From NCBI GenBank assembly GCA_965247585.1, contig CBDFHC010000005.1, positions 806,001 to 870,000 on the forward strand: DNA of 64,000 bases, in the 5' to 3' direction. This document shows, one piece after another, positions 17,883 to 27,154 of the stretch. Numbering within the stretch: the stretch's first letter is position 1; every line of letters starts with the position of its first letter. The stretch is from CBDFHC01 sp965247585. Lineage in GTDB: Bacteria; Chloroflexota; Dehalococcoidia; Lucifugimonadales; GCA-2712585. The notes under the pieces were generated by a model. That model did not search any database. It was not told where the DNA came from and saw only the letters and a list, made by a program, of their open reading frames with translations. Both the position numbers and the translations under genes were made by a program.

Positions 17883-18104
17883 GCTCAGATCAGGCACTCC
17901 CGCGGCACCCGAAGATTACTGCTTACCGTTGCTTCCTTCCGGACCTGGCGGGGTTCACAGGTCTCCGCCGCGCGGGACCCAATCATCAGCACTCCAACAA
18001 CAAAACAGAGGTCCCTTCGTCGAGCCTGGGGCAGGAATTCAACCCCGCTATAGCGGATTGCGGGTACAGGGCACCGCTAGCTCCCCGCCTAGCACAGCCT
18101 CAGA
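17883..18104 (-). ncRNA. ffs: Signal recognition particle RNA, large bacterial type
   Basis: The minus strand carries the SRP core CCAGGTCCGGAAGGAAGCAA (near 17930-17950), which forms the Ffh-binding symmetric loops with a tetraloop. About 130 bases upstream is the Alu-like 5' domain (GTGCTAGGCGGGGAGC, then CCGCTATAGCGGGG near 18045-18060). Having both domains makes it the long form of about 220-270 nt seen in Bacillus, Thermus and many Chloroflexota, not the 4.5S form. Ends are estimated from pairing of the 5' and 3' flanks. Confidence 0.88.
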
Positions 18105-18253
18105 CCTTATGGTAGGCAGCGGTAACGAAGGCTGTCAAACGATTCCGGTGACAATTTGACGCCGGACCGCCCGGACTGCCCCGGACTGCCATCTAAAGGC
18201 GGCGTTGTTCTTGAACAGCGGGTACAATAACCTTAAGCCCACACCCAGGGGGG

Positions 18254-18925
18254 ATGATGACCAGACCCAGGGCCGGCGCCTACGTTTGGGTGACCTGGCT
18301 GTCCAGGTTGATGGCAGGGGACATAAAGTGCCAGTGGGCGCCCTGGTTCAGGACCCACTACACCGACTTCGCCAAGGCACCCTCGGACTTTCAACTGGCC
18401 GGCTGGACCGTGGAGCACACCCGGCTGCTGGACGAGGTCATAAGGGAGCGGGAAGCGCTAGACGAGGGCGTCTTTAAGGAGGACCAGAACCGCTTCAGGG
18501 TCAGGCGCTCTTCCGGCCTGACCATAGCCGGGAAGCCGGACCTGATCGCCGTGGACGCCCAGGGCCACGCCACAGTCTACGACGTCAAGACGGGCGTTCC
18601 TCGCCACAGTGACGTGATTCAGGTGATGCTTTACATGATGTGCCTCCCCTACGGCTCTCCCCTGTACAAGGGGAAGTCGCTACGGGGCCGGGTCGTTTAC
18701 AAGAGCGGCGAGCGCACCAACATCCCCGCCGAGGCGATAGACAAACCGTTCCAGGACTCAGTCTCCTATTTCTTGAATCTTCTGGAGTCAACGGAAGCGC
18801 CGTCAAAGACCCCGGCGCCCATGGAGTGCCGGTTTTGCGACATCACCGCCGAGGACTGTTCCCAGCGAATTGAGCTTGACGAGGCGGCGCTGGCATTAGT
18901 GGACGACCCTGAAATCCCCGTGTGA
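18254..18925 (+). CDS. Cas4-like PD-(D/E)XK nuclease with Fe-S cysteines
   Basis: A 223-residue protein. The nuclease core is AGKPDLIAV followed after about 10 residues by YDVKTG, the D ... (D/E)xK signature. One N-terminal cysteine (GDIKCQW) and a C-terminal cluster CRFCDITAEDC match the four-cysteine iron-sulfur arrangement of Cas4/AddB-type exonucleases. No CRISPR array or other cas gene is visible, so it is probably a stand-alone DNA-repair type enzyme. ATGs at 18254 and 18257 follow a G-rich RBS. Neighbours are the SRP RNA and galU. Confidence 0.75.
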   Translation: MMTRPRAGAYVWVTWLSRLMAGDIKCQWAPWFRTHYTDFAKAPSDFQLAGWTVEHTRLLDEVIREREALDEGVFKEDQNRFRVRRSSGLTIAGKPDLIAVDAQGHATVYDVKTGVPRHSDVIQVMLYMMCLPYGSPLYKGKSLRGRVVYKSGERTNIPAEAIDKPFQDSVSYFLNLLESTEAPSKTPAPMECRFCDITAEDCSQRIELDEAALALVDDPEIPV

Positions 18926-19013
18926 CTGGGGCCAACTACCGGCGGGCCTCCTCCAGCGCCGGGCTTAAAATTCCGTTGCCGGGCAGTTGGGCCGATGCTA
19001 GAATTGCCGCCTT

Positions 19014-19892
19014 ATGCATCCCAGCCAGACAATCAGGAAGGCAGTCATACCGGCGGCCGGGCTTGGCACCCGCTTCCTGCCCACCACCAAAGCGGTCCCC
19101 AAGGAGCTGCTGCCGCTATTTGACAAGCCGCTCGTCCAGTACGCCGCCGAGGAGGCCGCCGCGTCCGGCATTTCTGAGATCATACTGGTGATTTCGCCAG
19201 GAAAAGAATCGCTTCTTGACTACTTTCAACGGGACCCCGCGCTGGAGCGGTTCCTGGAAGCGCGTGGCGACATTGAGTTGCTGGAACAGATGCGCCGCAC
19301 TTCCGACATGGTGCGGGTCTCCCACATGGTACAGCAAGCGCCCCTGGGGCTCGGCCACGCCGTTCTCACCGCCAGGGAAGCGGTGGGTGACGAGCCCTTC
19401 GCCGTGATGCTCCCGGACGACGTAATACGTGGCCCGGAGCCGGCGCTGTCACAGATGATGAAGGTGCAGCGGGAGCACGGTGGGGGCGTTGTGGCGGTGG
19501 AAGCGGTGCCTCCGGAGCAGGTTAGCGCCTACGGCGTGATCACCCCTGAGCAGGTCGAGGAGCGAGTGTACAGAGTGTTGGCCCTCGTGGAGAAGCCACC
19601 TCAGGATGAGGCGCCGTCCAACCTGGCGATTGTGGGCCGGTACTTGCTGCCGCCGCAGATATTCGACTGCCTGGAGCGGACCACCCCCGGAGCCAAGGGT
19701 GAGATCCAGATCACTGACGGTATGTCTCTGATGCTGGAAGAGGAAGAGATGTACGCCTTCCAGTTCCCCGGGGTGCGGCACGACGGCGGCACGCCGCTGG
19801 GCCTGCTGAAGGCATCGCTGGCGCTGGCGCTAGAAGATCCGGAGACTCGCGGCGCGGCTGCCGAGATGATTGAGCATCTCAGACCGCGTTAG
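19014..19892 (+). CDS. galU: UTP-glucose-1-phosphate uridylyltransferase
   Basis: Makes UDP-glucose for envelope glycans. 292 residues. Nucleotidyltransferase motifs: AVIPAAGLGTRFLPTTKAVPK at the N-terminus, the base-binding VQQAPLGLGHAVLTA, the metal site MLPDDVI, and the sugar-site LVEKP and GEIQITDG blocks. Length and motif order match bacterial GalU. It is a single gene with no clear operon partner. Confidence 0.95.
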   Translation: MHPSQTIRKAVIPAAGLGTRFLPTTKAVPKELLPLFDKPLVQYAAEEAAASGISEIILVISPGKESLLDYFQRDPALERFLEARGDIELLEQMRRTSDMVRVSHMVQQAPLGLGHAVLTAREAVGDEPFAVMLPDDVIRGPEPALSQMMKVQREHGGGVVAVEAVPPEQVSAYGVITPEQVEERVYRVLALVEKPPQDEAPSNLAIVGRYLLPPQIFDCLERTTPGAKGEIQITDGMSLMLEEEEMYAFQFPGVRHDGGTPLGLLKASLALALEDPETRGAAAEMIEHLRPR

Positions 19893-20000
19893 CCACTGAC
19901 AGGTTGCGCCCTAACGCCAGAGGGTCCGCCAAAAGGTCCAGTCTATGCGGGCTCTGCTATCATGTGACAGAGGCACACAATCCGGAGATGAGAGGAAGCC

Positions 20001-20495
20001 ATGACCACCGTGAAAGAAACCATCCTCCAGGGCGCGGCCGAGGTGCAACAGGACCTGAACACCGTCTTGGAAGGTATGGACTACTGCCTGGACTGGAAGT
20101 CCAGTGATGACGACTGGTCGGCCCGGGAGATACTTTGGCACGTCCTGGAAGACCCGGAAGGCGGCATTCCCAACGCAGTCGAGGGTATCCTCAACGGGTC
20201 GCTGGCGGAGCTGGAGATAATCGCCGACGAAACGCACCTTTCCCCGGCGCGGCAGGAGATCGACCTGGACGCCATCCGCGGGGAGCTAGGGCGCTACTTC
20301 GCCCGGCTTAGTGAAGTGGTGGGCGGGGCCACCGACCAGCAGATACAAGAACGGAAGACGTCTTGCTGGTTTCCCAGGCGGGAGCACCGGGAGGACCGCA
20401 CCGCCCAAAATCTTCTGGAGGGTCTGTTTCTGCGGCACTGGCGCGAACACGTTGGGCAGCTCAGGGACATTCGGGAGGGTCTGGGCTTGGGCTAA
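20001..20495 (+). CDS. DinB-superfamily protein
   Basis: A 164-residue helical-bundle protein. The DinB/YfiT pattern is visible: DDDWSAREILWHVLEDPEG (helix 2 with a metal-site His) and near the end FLRHWREHVGQLRDIREG (helix 4 with two His). These three histidines would bind one metal ion. Many members are thiol-dependent transferases, but no specific role can be given. RBS GAGGAAG precedes the ATG. Its stop overlaps the stop of the convergent ABC ATPase gene by 3 bases. Confidence 0.75.
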   Translation: MTTVKETILQGAAEVQQDLNTVLEGMDYCLDWKSSDDDWSAREILWHVLEDPEGGIPNAVEGILNGSLAELEIIADETHLSPARQEIDLDAIRGELGRYFARLSEVVGGATDQQIQERKTSCWFPRREHREDRTAQNLLEGLFLRHWREHVGQLRDIREGLGLG

Positions 20496-21511
20496 CTAAC
20501 GGGTGATGGCTCGGGCTCGTAGCCGGGAGCTCGAATGCAGGCCACCCAGTGACCCGGTGACACTTCCCGTAGCTCCGGTACCCCCTGCGGGCACCGGTCA
20601 ATGGCAACGGGGCACCTGGGGTGGAAGGCGCAACCACTGGGTGGGCTGGATGGGCTGGGGGTCTCTCCCTTGAGAATGGTGCGCTGCCGGGTGGCCTCCA
20701 CCTCCGGGTCCGGTATGGGCACCGCGGCGAGCAGCGCTTGGGTGTAGGGGTGCTGGGGGTTGGCGTACAGCTCATCCCGGTCCGCCAGTTCCACGATGCG
20801 CCCCAGGTACATGACCGCCACCCGATCGCTGTTATGGCGCACCACGGAGAGATCGTGGGCGATGAACAGATAGGATAGCTTGAAGCGCTCCTGGAGCTCC
20901 TGCAACAGGTTGATGATCTGGGCCTGAATCGAAACGTCCAAGGCTGAGACCGGCTCGTCGGCTACGATGAACTCGGGCTGGAGCGCCAGCGCCCGCGCAA
21001 TGGCGATGCGCTGTCGCTGGCCGCTGCTGAACTCGTGGGGGAACCGGTCAACCATAGATGCCTGAAACCCCACCATATCCGCCAGCTCCATGACCCGCTC
21101 CCTGAGCTCCTTCTTACCGCTGACCGCCTTGTGGATGACCAGCGGCTCGCCAATAATGTTCCCTGCGGTCATACGCGGATTCAGAGACGAATATGGGTCC
21201 TGGAAGATTACCTGCATTCGGCGGCGGGTGTCTCGGAGGGTGCGGCCCTTCATGGACGTCATGTCCTGACCGTCAAAGTAGACCTGTCCGGACGTGGGCC
21301 GGTAGAGCTGTAGAATGCAGCGTCCGGTGGTGGTCTTGCCGCAACCGCTTTCGCCAACAAGGCCCAGCGTTTCACCCCTTCGCAAGGTGAAGCTAATTCC
21401 ATCAACCGCCTTTATCCAACCGCGGGCGCGCTGAAAAAAGACCCCGGCGTTGATGGGAAAATACATCTTCAGGTCCTTAACTTCCAGCAGGGGGCCGTTG
21501 GAGAGCGCCAT
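20492..21511 (-). CDS. Oligo/dipeptide ABC transporter ATPase, DppF/OppF type
   Basis: Nucleotide-binding subunit of a peptide or nickel-type importer. From MALSNGPLLEVKDLKMYFP: Walker A GESGCGKTTTGR, Q-loop, signature FSSGQRQR, Walker B FIVADEPVSALD, and the C-terminal oligopeptide-transporter domain with its cysteine pair (GCAFHPRCP ... RCP). The ATG at 21511 follows 5 bases after the DppD stop; the frame is open further upstream but inside that gene. The two ATPases form a pair; the permeases and binding protein are not in the window on this side. Confidence 0.93.
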   Translation of the reverse strand: MALSNGPLLEVKDLKMYFPINAGVFFQRARGWIKAVDGISFTLRRGETLGLVGESGCGKTTTGRCILQLYRPTSGQVYFDGQDMTSMKGRTLRDTRRRMQVIFQDPYSSLNPRMTAGNIIGEPLVIHKAVSGKKELRERVMELADMVGFQASMVDRFPHEFSSGQRQRIAIARALALQPEFIVADEPVSALDVSIQAQIINLLQELQERFKLSYLFIAHDLSVVRHNSDRVAVMYLGRIVELADRDELYANPQHPYTQALLAAVPIPDPEVEATRQRTILKGETPSPSSPPSGCAFHPRCPVAIDRCPQGVPELREVSPGHWVACIRAPGYEPEPSPVS

Positions 21512-21516
21512 AACCG

Positions 21517-22506
21517 CTAACCCGTCCGGCTTTCCGCCAGGGTGGCTAGTTCCCAGCAGGCAGACCAGTGGTCCTGGCCGGCCTCCATCAAGGGAGGGGT
21601 CTCCACGGCGCACTGCTCCACCGCAAACTGACACCGCTCCCTGAAGGCGCAGCCCTGGGGAAGGTGGGCCAGGTCCGGCGGCTGGCCCGGGATGGTTTCC
21701 AGCGTTCGCCGCCTGGGCTCGTCCAGCCGCGGGATGGACCTCAGGAGCCCCAGGGTATATGGATGTCTGGTGCGTTTGAATATATCCACCACCGGACCCC
21801 GTTCTACCATCTTCCCGGCGTACATTATTGCAACCCGGTCCACGTGGCGGGCCACCACACCCATGTCATGGCTGATGATCAGGAGGGCGGCATTGGCCTC
21901 CCGTGTGACGTCCGTCATCAGCTCAAGCAGCTGGGCCTGGATGGTAACGTCCACGGCCGTGGTGGGCTCGTCGGCAATGATTATGTCCGGGTTACAGCTA
22001 AGGGCCATGGCTATCATGACCCGCTGGCGCATCCCCCCACTGAAAGTATGGGGGAAGTCTTTCACCCGCTGCGGGGGGTCCGGGATGCCGACGCGCTCCA
22101 GCAGCTCCACGGCGCGGACCCGGGCGGCGGCGCGGCCCAGGCCAAGGTGGACTTCCATCGCCTCGGTAAGCTGGCGCTCTATGGTGAGGACCGGATTGAG
22201 GGATGTCATGGGCTCCTGGAACACCATGGCGATGTGGTTGCCACGGTTGCGGCGCATATCTCCCTCGCTAAGCTGTAACAGGTCCTGGTCTCGAAACAGA
22301 ATGCGTCCTGATTCGATGCGGCCAGGGAGCGAAACCAGCCGCAGAATGGAAAGCGCCGTGACGCTCTTGCCACTGCCGCTTTCGCCCACCAGCCCCACCG
22401 TTTCCCCGCGCTCCAACGTGAAAGAAACGCCGTTCACGGCCTTCACCACACCTTCGTCGGTGCGGAAATAGGTGTGAAGCTCCTGAACATCAAGCAGTGG
22501 CGCCAT
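21517..22506 (-). CDS. Oligo/dipeptide ABC transporter ATPase, DppD/OppD type
   Basis: First of two ATPases of a peptide-type ABC importer, 329 residues. Walker A GESGSGKSVTALS, signature TFSGGMRQR, Walker B IIIADEPTTAVD, H-loop ISHDMGVV, and the C-terminal GCAFRERCQFAVEQC segment that carries the four-cysteine pattern in this subfamily. The start MAPLLDVQELHTYF is typical. It is co-directional with the DppF-type gene 5 bases downstream. A tRNA-Leu gene lies just upstream on the same strand. Confidence 0.93.
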   Translation of the reverse strand: MAPLLDVQELHTYFRTDEGVVKAVNGVSFTLERGETVGLVGESGSGKSVTALSILRLVSLPGRIESGRILFRDQDLLQLSEGDMRRNRGNHIAMVFQEPMTSLNPVLTIERQLTEAMEVHLGLGRAAARVRAVELLERVGIPDPPQRVKDFPHTFSGGMRQRVMIAMALSCNPDIIIADEPTTAVDVTIQAQLLELMTDVTREANAALLIISHDMGVVARHVDRVAIMYAGKMVERGPVVDIFKRTRHPYTLGLLRSIPRLDEPRRRTLETIPGQPPDLAHLPQGCAFRERCQFAVEQCAVETPPLMEAGQDHWSACWELATLAESRTG

Positions 22507-22547
22507 GAGATGCTACGACGACCCGCCAAGTGTTAGATGCAATTTTG

Positions 22548-22632
22548 TGGTGGGGAAGCCGGGACTCGAACCCGGACGCCTTTCAGCACATGATCCTAAA
22601 TCATGCTCGTCTACCAATTCCGACACTTCCCC
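22548..22632 (-). tRNA. tRNA-Leu (anticodon TAG)
   Basis: On the minus strand the acceptor 5' strand GGGGAAG pairs with CTTCCCC at the 3' end. The anticodon stem CATGA/TCATG encloses TTTAGGA, giving anticodon TAG. A long variable arm and the T-arm GGGTTCGAGTCCC are present. Discriminator A is followed by an encoded CCA (22548-22550). Confidence 0.95.
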
Positions 22633-22836
22633 AACCCGCAAGATTCTAGGATGCCCTGGCTCTGCGGAGTTGCATTGATTGCCGCATCAATGTTATCACG
22701 CCCGGCCGGATCGGGTCGAAGCCCGCAGGCCCGGTGCAAGTTGTAATGGCGGCCGGTCCGCCTCTAAAATTCTAGGAAACGGCGGCGCCGGCGCGGAGCC
22801 GGAATTGCCGCCCACCAAAAAGAGGGAGGAAATGTC

Positions 22837-23202
22837 ATGCCCATATTCGCCAGGGTTTACACGGGTGAAGACGGTCAGTCACACCTGGAGGAGGTAACGC
22901 CGGAGTTCCAGACCTTCCTGGACACGGAAGGCGCCCACGGCGACGCCACGCCGATGCTGCCGGCCACGGGAATCAGCACGCGGCGAAACGGGCCAGGATA
23001 CTTCCTGGACTGGCATTGCGCCCCTAGGCGGCAGTACGTGATCACCATCGCCGGGGAGGTAGAGATCGGCACCGCCGACGGGGTGCGGCGGTTCGGCCCG
23101 GGGACGGTGCTGCTGGCCGAGGACCTCACCGGGAAGGGCCACACCACCCGCGTGGTAGGGACCGAGAACCGAGTCAGCCTGGTAGTGCCGCTGGCCGACT
23201 AG
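22837..23202 (+). CDS. Cupin-fold protein
   Basis: A 121-residue small beta-barrel protein. The segment YFLDWHCAPRRQYVITIAGE ... GVRRFGPGTVLLAEDLTGKGH is a cupin pattern: motif 1 with G-E in IAGEVEIG, motif 2 with P-G and the His in GKGHTTRVV. Metal ligands are incomplete compared with the classic two-His motif 1. RBS GGAGG precedes the ATG. It is a single gene convergent with the 23228-24385 gene. Substrate unknown. Confidence 0.75.
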   Translation: MPIFARVYTGEDGQSHLEEVTPEFQTFLDTEGAHGDATPMLPATGISTRRNGPGYFLDWHCAPRRQYVITIAGEVEIGTADGVRRFGPGTVLLAEDLTGKGHTTRVVGTENRVSLVVPLAD

Positions 23203-23227
23203 GAGTCCGGGCGTTATGCCCGCCCAG

Positions 23228-24385
23228 CTATTCCCCCAATGGCAGGCTGTAATAGCTGTCGGTCTGGAGTGCCTCAGTATGGAAGCTCCAGCTATGGAAG
23301 CCGGGATCTACATGAGAGAGGGTTTTGACCACAATGAAGATGGAGTCATCTGCATCGCCCATGTCCCCGGTAGTGGGCTCGGCGGTGTAGAGAAAGGTAT
23401 TGGCGCTTTCTTGGGCAATGGTTAGGTTCGAGCCGGAGACACAAGGCTGGCCGTTGGGACCGCCGCAAAGCTGGGCGGAGAAGCGGAAGCCATCAGGGGC
23501 GTCTATGTAAAGGACCGCGGCCTGCTTGACGTTGGAGTTGTTCTTTAGCTGAAGCTGCACCGCGTGCTCGGCGCCGGGAAAGGTGCCCCCACTGGCCATC
23601 ATCGTGGTGTCGTCGTTGTAGATCACGGCGGAGTTTCCGCCGGCGTTGGTCCCGGCCATGAAGGTGACCGGGGCCAGTATCTTGACCCACTGCTCCCCGG
23701 CAACGGAAGCGTAGCCTGGACTTTCGAATGTGCCAGACGTGTCGTAGCCGGTGGACCCAGCGCCGTCGGCGTTAATGGCGACTCTGCCGCTGGCTGGCGC
23801 CGGCTGGACTCCCAGCGCTTGGCCCGCGTCAGACCCCTGACCGGCCCCCGTTCCAGTCTGCACCTGATAGGGCGCACCGTCGCTGGTGGCTACTCCCCGG
23901 CCCAGTGGCAGGGTTCCGGGGCCATCTACTTTGGCTACAGTGCCGGGTAGCCCGGCGCCGGTCTGTCCCTGGGCGTCGCCGGTCAGCGATTGGCTGCTGT
24001 TGTAGGCCATGCCGGAGGTGCTCAACCCCCCGGCGCCTTCCTGCCCGGATTCCTGAGCGAGGATCGCCTGAGCTGAAGCCCCGGCCTGACTCAAGTCGCT
24101 GGCGCCGGATGCCAAGGAAGCGCCTGGAGCTACGGCGTCACCGGATTGGGCGGTAGCGGAGGCCGCCAGGTCCTGACCCTGGGATGAAAGCTGCGTCTCG
24201 GCCGCCTCCGGTTTACCGGAGTCCAGGGCGTACGACATTACGCCCGCCAGGGCGGCCCCTCCCGCCAGCATCAGGAACATGAGCCCAAATCTCAAATAGG
24301 TCTTGTTGCGGCGGATTCGGTCCCAAAGCGGAGGATAGACCCCCTCATCGTCGCCGAAAACCCCAAACCCCTCTCTTGTTGCCAC
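23228..24385 (-). CDS. Membrane-anchored extracytoplasmic protein, function unknown
   Basis: 385 residues, no family recognised. A short cytoplasmic N-terminus (about 30 residues) precedes one membrane helix (LRFGLMFLMLAGGAALAGVM). A long Ala/Gly/Ser/Gln-rich low-complexity stalk follows (residues about 55-225), then a folded C-terminal domain of about 160 residues that looks beta-rich (VKILAPVTFMAGTN ... AVQLQLKNNSNVKQAAVLYI ... CGGPNGQPC). The two cysteines could form a disulfide. The GTG start has GAGG upstream. The layout of anchor, disordered stalk and sandwich domain suggests a cell-surface or periplasmic display protein (inference). Confidence 0.7.
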   Translation of the reverse strand: MATREGFGVFGDDEGVYPPLWDRIRRNKTYLRFGLMFLMLAGGAALAGVMSYALDSGKPEAAETQLSSQGQDLAASATAQSGDAVAPGASLASGASDLSQAGASAQAILAQESGQEGAGGLSTSGMAYNSSQSLTGDAQGQTGAGLPGTVAKVDGPGTLPLGRGVATSDGAPYQVQTGTGAGQGSDAGQALGVQPAPASGRVAINADGAGSTGYDTSGTFESPGYASVAGEQWVKILAPVTFMAGTNAGGNSAVIYNDDTTMMASGGTFPGAEHAVQLQLKNNSNVKQAAVLYIDAPDGFRFSAQLCGGPNGQPCVSGSNLTIAQESANTFLYTAEPTTGDMGDADDSIFIVVKTLSHVDPGFHSWSFHTEALQTDSYYSLPLGE

Positions 24386-24661
24386 CAGGGAACCTCGCCT
24401 TTCTGGCGTGACTTTATCTGCCCATTGCCCCCGGTTGTACCCAGAGTGCTCAGGCGAAGGTCGGCCCAGCGCCTTCTGGCACGCGCCGCCCCATTTACTC
24501 TATGTTGCCATTTTTCTGCTCCAATTCCAGCCAAAGGCTTAGGTAGGAGTCCTCTAGTACCAAGTTTCAACCCGCTGATGGCTTGCGGTATGATAACCTC
24601 CAGCGCCGCAGACGAAACCAGGCGGACCGCTTCGGCGGCCCGGGCGCCAGGGAGGGCAGTA

Positions 24662-25930
24662 ATGCCGGTGGACGTGAGCGGCTTGGTGGACGCCGAGAAC
24701 GGGCTGGTGAGCCGGCGTATCTTTGTGGAGGACGAGATATACCGGCAGGAGCTGGAGAATATCTTTGCGCGGTGCTGGCTGTTCCTCTGCCACGAATCGC
24801 AGATCCCTTCGCCGGGGGACTTCCTCTCGACGTACATGGGCGAGGACCCGGTGGTGGTCTGCCGGGACCGGCAGGGCAAGGTGAACGCGTTCCTGAACGT
24901 GTGCCGGCACCGGGGGAACCGCATCTGCCGCGCCGATACCGGCAACGCATCGTCATTCACCTGCGCATACCATGGCTGGGCGTACTCGATAGACGGACGG
25001 TTGGTGGCGGTCCCCAACATGGAGGACGCCTACTATGGGGAGCTGGACCGGAGCCAGTGGGGGCTGATACCGGTGGCGCAGCTCGACAGCTACAAAGGGC
25101 TGGTCTTCGCCACGTTTGACGCCGAAGCCCCACCGTTGGACGAGTACTTGGGAGACCTGAAGTGGTATCTGGACGTCTTCTTCGACCGGCGCGAGGGAGG
25201 GGTGGAGGTGCTGGCAGGGATGCACCGGTGGGAGGTGCCCTGCAACTGGAAGCTGCCGGCGGAGAACTTCGGCGGGGATACGTATCACGTGGCGCAGACC
25301 CACCTTTCGGCGGTACTCAGCGGGTTCAGCAACGCCACCGGGTCGCGTAAGGACGCCACTGGCCTGCTGCTCTCGCCTGGCAACGGACACATGATTGTAA
25401 CCGCCGGGGCGCTGGACCAGTCGGACCCCCAAGTGGAGTCAATTCTGAATTACGAAAAGGAGATACGCGCCGAGGTGGTGGCAAGGCTGGGCCCTCGGAT
25501 GAACGAAGTGTCGGTGCAGGTGGTGAACGTCTTTCCCAACTTTTCGATATCCAGGGGCACATCCCGGACGCTCCGCGTATGGCAGCCAAAGGGGCCGGGA
25601 AAGGTGGAGGTGTGGTCAGGGCAGTTCGTTGACACGGCGGCGCCCCCGGAGGTGAAAGACGCCTTCCGGCTGGCTGGGCTGCGCAGCTTCGGACCCGGCG
25701 GGGCGCTGGAGCAGGACGATGTGGACAACTGGCAGGAGTGCACGTACACGGGCCGCGGAGTGGTAGCGCGGAGGTACCCGGTGAACATGCAGATGGGTTT
25801 GGGGCATGACACCTACAACGAAGGGCTACGGGCATGGTCCAGCAACTACCGCTACGGGGAAAGCAACCACCGGCGGTTCTACAACCGGTGGGCGGAGCTG
25901 ATGACTGGCAAGCCGTGGGTGGACCTGTAA
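24662..25930 (+). CDS. Rieske aromatic-ring-hydroxylating oxygenase, alpha subunit
   Basis: About 422 residues. The Rieske 2Fe-2S site is CRHRGNRIC ... CAYHGWAYSIDG. The C-terminal catalytic domain carries the mononuclear-iron triad region NWKLPAENFGGDTYHVAQTH with two His and an upstream Asp/Glu. ATG at 24662 with GGGAGG 6 bases upstream; longer upstream reading is not family-like. It needs a reductase, not seen nearby. It leads a co-directional set with an amidohydrolase and a PLP enzyme, suggesting oxidation followed by hydrolytic cleavage of an aromatic or related compound. Substrate unknown. Confidence 0.92.
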   Translation: MPVDVSGLVDAENGLVSRRIFVEDEIYRQELENIFARCWLFLCHESQIPSPGDFLSTYMGEDPVVVCRDRQGKVNAFLNVCRHRGNRICRADTGNASSFTCAYHGWAYSIDGRLVAVPNMEDAYYGELDRSQWGLIPVAQLDSYKGLVFATFDAEAPPLDEYLGDLKWYLDVFFDRREGGVEVLAGMHRWEVPCNWKLPAENFGGDTYHVAQTHLSAVLSGFSNATGSRKDATGLLLSPGNGHMIVTAGALDQSDPQVESILNYEKEIRAEVVARLGPRMNEVSVQVVNVFPNFSISRGTSRTLRVWQPKGPGKVEVWSGQFVDTAAPPEVKDAFRLAGLRSFGPGGALEQDDVDNWQECTYTGRGVVARRYPVNMQMGLGHDTYNEGLRAWSSNYRYGESNHRRFYNRWAELMTGKPWVDL

Positions 25931-26083
25931 GGGAATCGACAGCCACTGTGGTAGACCTACGGACCGCCTGATCGCCACCGGAGCAACGGCCTGGCGCCCA
26001 CCCTCTACCGTATGCATATTTGTCCGGCGGGCATTGAGAGTAACGGGCTGGGGCTAGGCGGAACCGCTTTTGAGGGAGACCTA

Positions 26084-27154
26084 ATGATCATTGATAACCA
26101 CGTCCACGTTTTTCCCGACCAGGCGGGACCGGCGGGGTACCCGGATGCCGCGGCCTACGGTCGGCAGCTACAGGCAACCGTACGCAAGTTCTGGGGGCGC
26201 ATGTACACCAGCCACAAGGAGCCCAAGTACGCCCCCGGGCCGGATGAAGACGTTGGGTTCCACGTGGGGAGGTTCGCCCGTTACAACTGGAGCAAGCACG
26301 GTGAAGAGTGCTGGTTGCAGCGTGGCCCGGTGGCGCTGGAGCGGTTGGAGCACACCGCCGAGCAGATGGTAGCCCAGATGGACCTGGTGGGAGTGGACAA
26401 GGCGGTTGTGCTGGCGGGGTACATGGAGTCCAACTTCGGCCGCGATGTCTATTTCGCCAATGCCATCCAGCGCTACCCGGACAGATTACTCGGTAGCGTC
26501 GCCATCGAGTACGACCTTCGCAGGGACGACGAGTACCTCCAGGGAGAGGTCGGAAAACTCACCCGGGCGGTGGAGGAGTTCGGCTTTAGGGCGCTGCACA
26601 CCCATGTGATGAAGGGCCAACCCCTGGACGACCAGCGGTCCGAGCCTCTGTGGAGAGAGGTAGTGCGGCTGGGAGTCCCAGTGTACATGGACACCGGTTT
26701 CAACTCCAAGCCGGATTATCTTGACGAGATTCGGCGTATCGAAAACGTCCTTCGCAAGCACCCGGAGATGACCGCCATCGACTGCCACATCGGCGGCAAC
26801 GTGCGGCACCCCGGGGACCCGGAGCACGTGGAGAATCCGAAAGAGTTCTTCCCGTTGTTTGAGCTGGGCCGGTTCCACCTGGAGGTTGGCTACGTGCTGG
26901 CGTACGAGAACTGGGGCGTGTGGGGAAGCGACTTCGAGTACCCCTACCCACGGCATGCGCAGATCATCAAGCAAGTGTACGAGAGCTATGGCGCCGGGGT
27001 GTTGGTGTGGGGCTCGGACATGCCCTGGGCTATGCGGACCTGTACGTACCAACAGAACCTTGATCTGATCAGGCTGCACACGGACTTCATGACTCAGGGT
27101 GACCGGGAGCTGGTTATGGGCGGAAACGTGGCCAGGCTTTTTGGGATCAGGTGA
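26084..27154 (+). CDS. Amidohydrolase-superfamily metal-dependent hydrolase (ACMSD-like)
   Basis: About 356 residues of amidohydrolase_2 type. It begins MIIDNHVHVFPD (metal-binding HxH), has HTHVMKGQPL and DCHIGGNVRHPGD in the middle, and ends with VWGSDMPWAMRT, whose Asp is the catalytic metal ligand. The ATG at 26084 puts HxH at residue 6 as in homologues; RBS GAGGGAG upstream. This family includes decarboxylases and hydrolases of ring-cleavage products. It follows the Rieske gene on the same strand, which supports a shared degradation pathway. Confidence 0.9.
   Translation: MIIDNHVHVFPDQAGPAGYPDAAAYGRQLQATVRKFWGRMYTSHKEPKYAPGPDEDVGFHVGRFARYNWSKHGEECWLQRGPVALERLEHTAEQMVAQMDLVGVDKAVVLAGYMESNFGRDVYFANAIQRYPDRLLGSVAIEYDLRRDDEYLQGEVGKLTRAVEEFGFRALHTHVMKGQPLDDQRSEPLWREVVRLGVPVYMDTGFNSKPDYLDEIRRIENVLRKHPEMTAIDCHIGGNVRHPGDPEHVENPKEFFPLFELGRFHLEVGYVLAYENWGVWGSDFEYPYPRHAQIIKQVYESYGAGVLVWGSDMPWAMRTCTYQQNLDLIRLHTDFMTQGDRELVMGGNVARLFGIR

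Noticed and set aside
17108..18115. 335-residue plus-strand frame
   Set aside because: It is antisense to rsmA and runs through the SRP RNA; no RBS or family motif.
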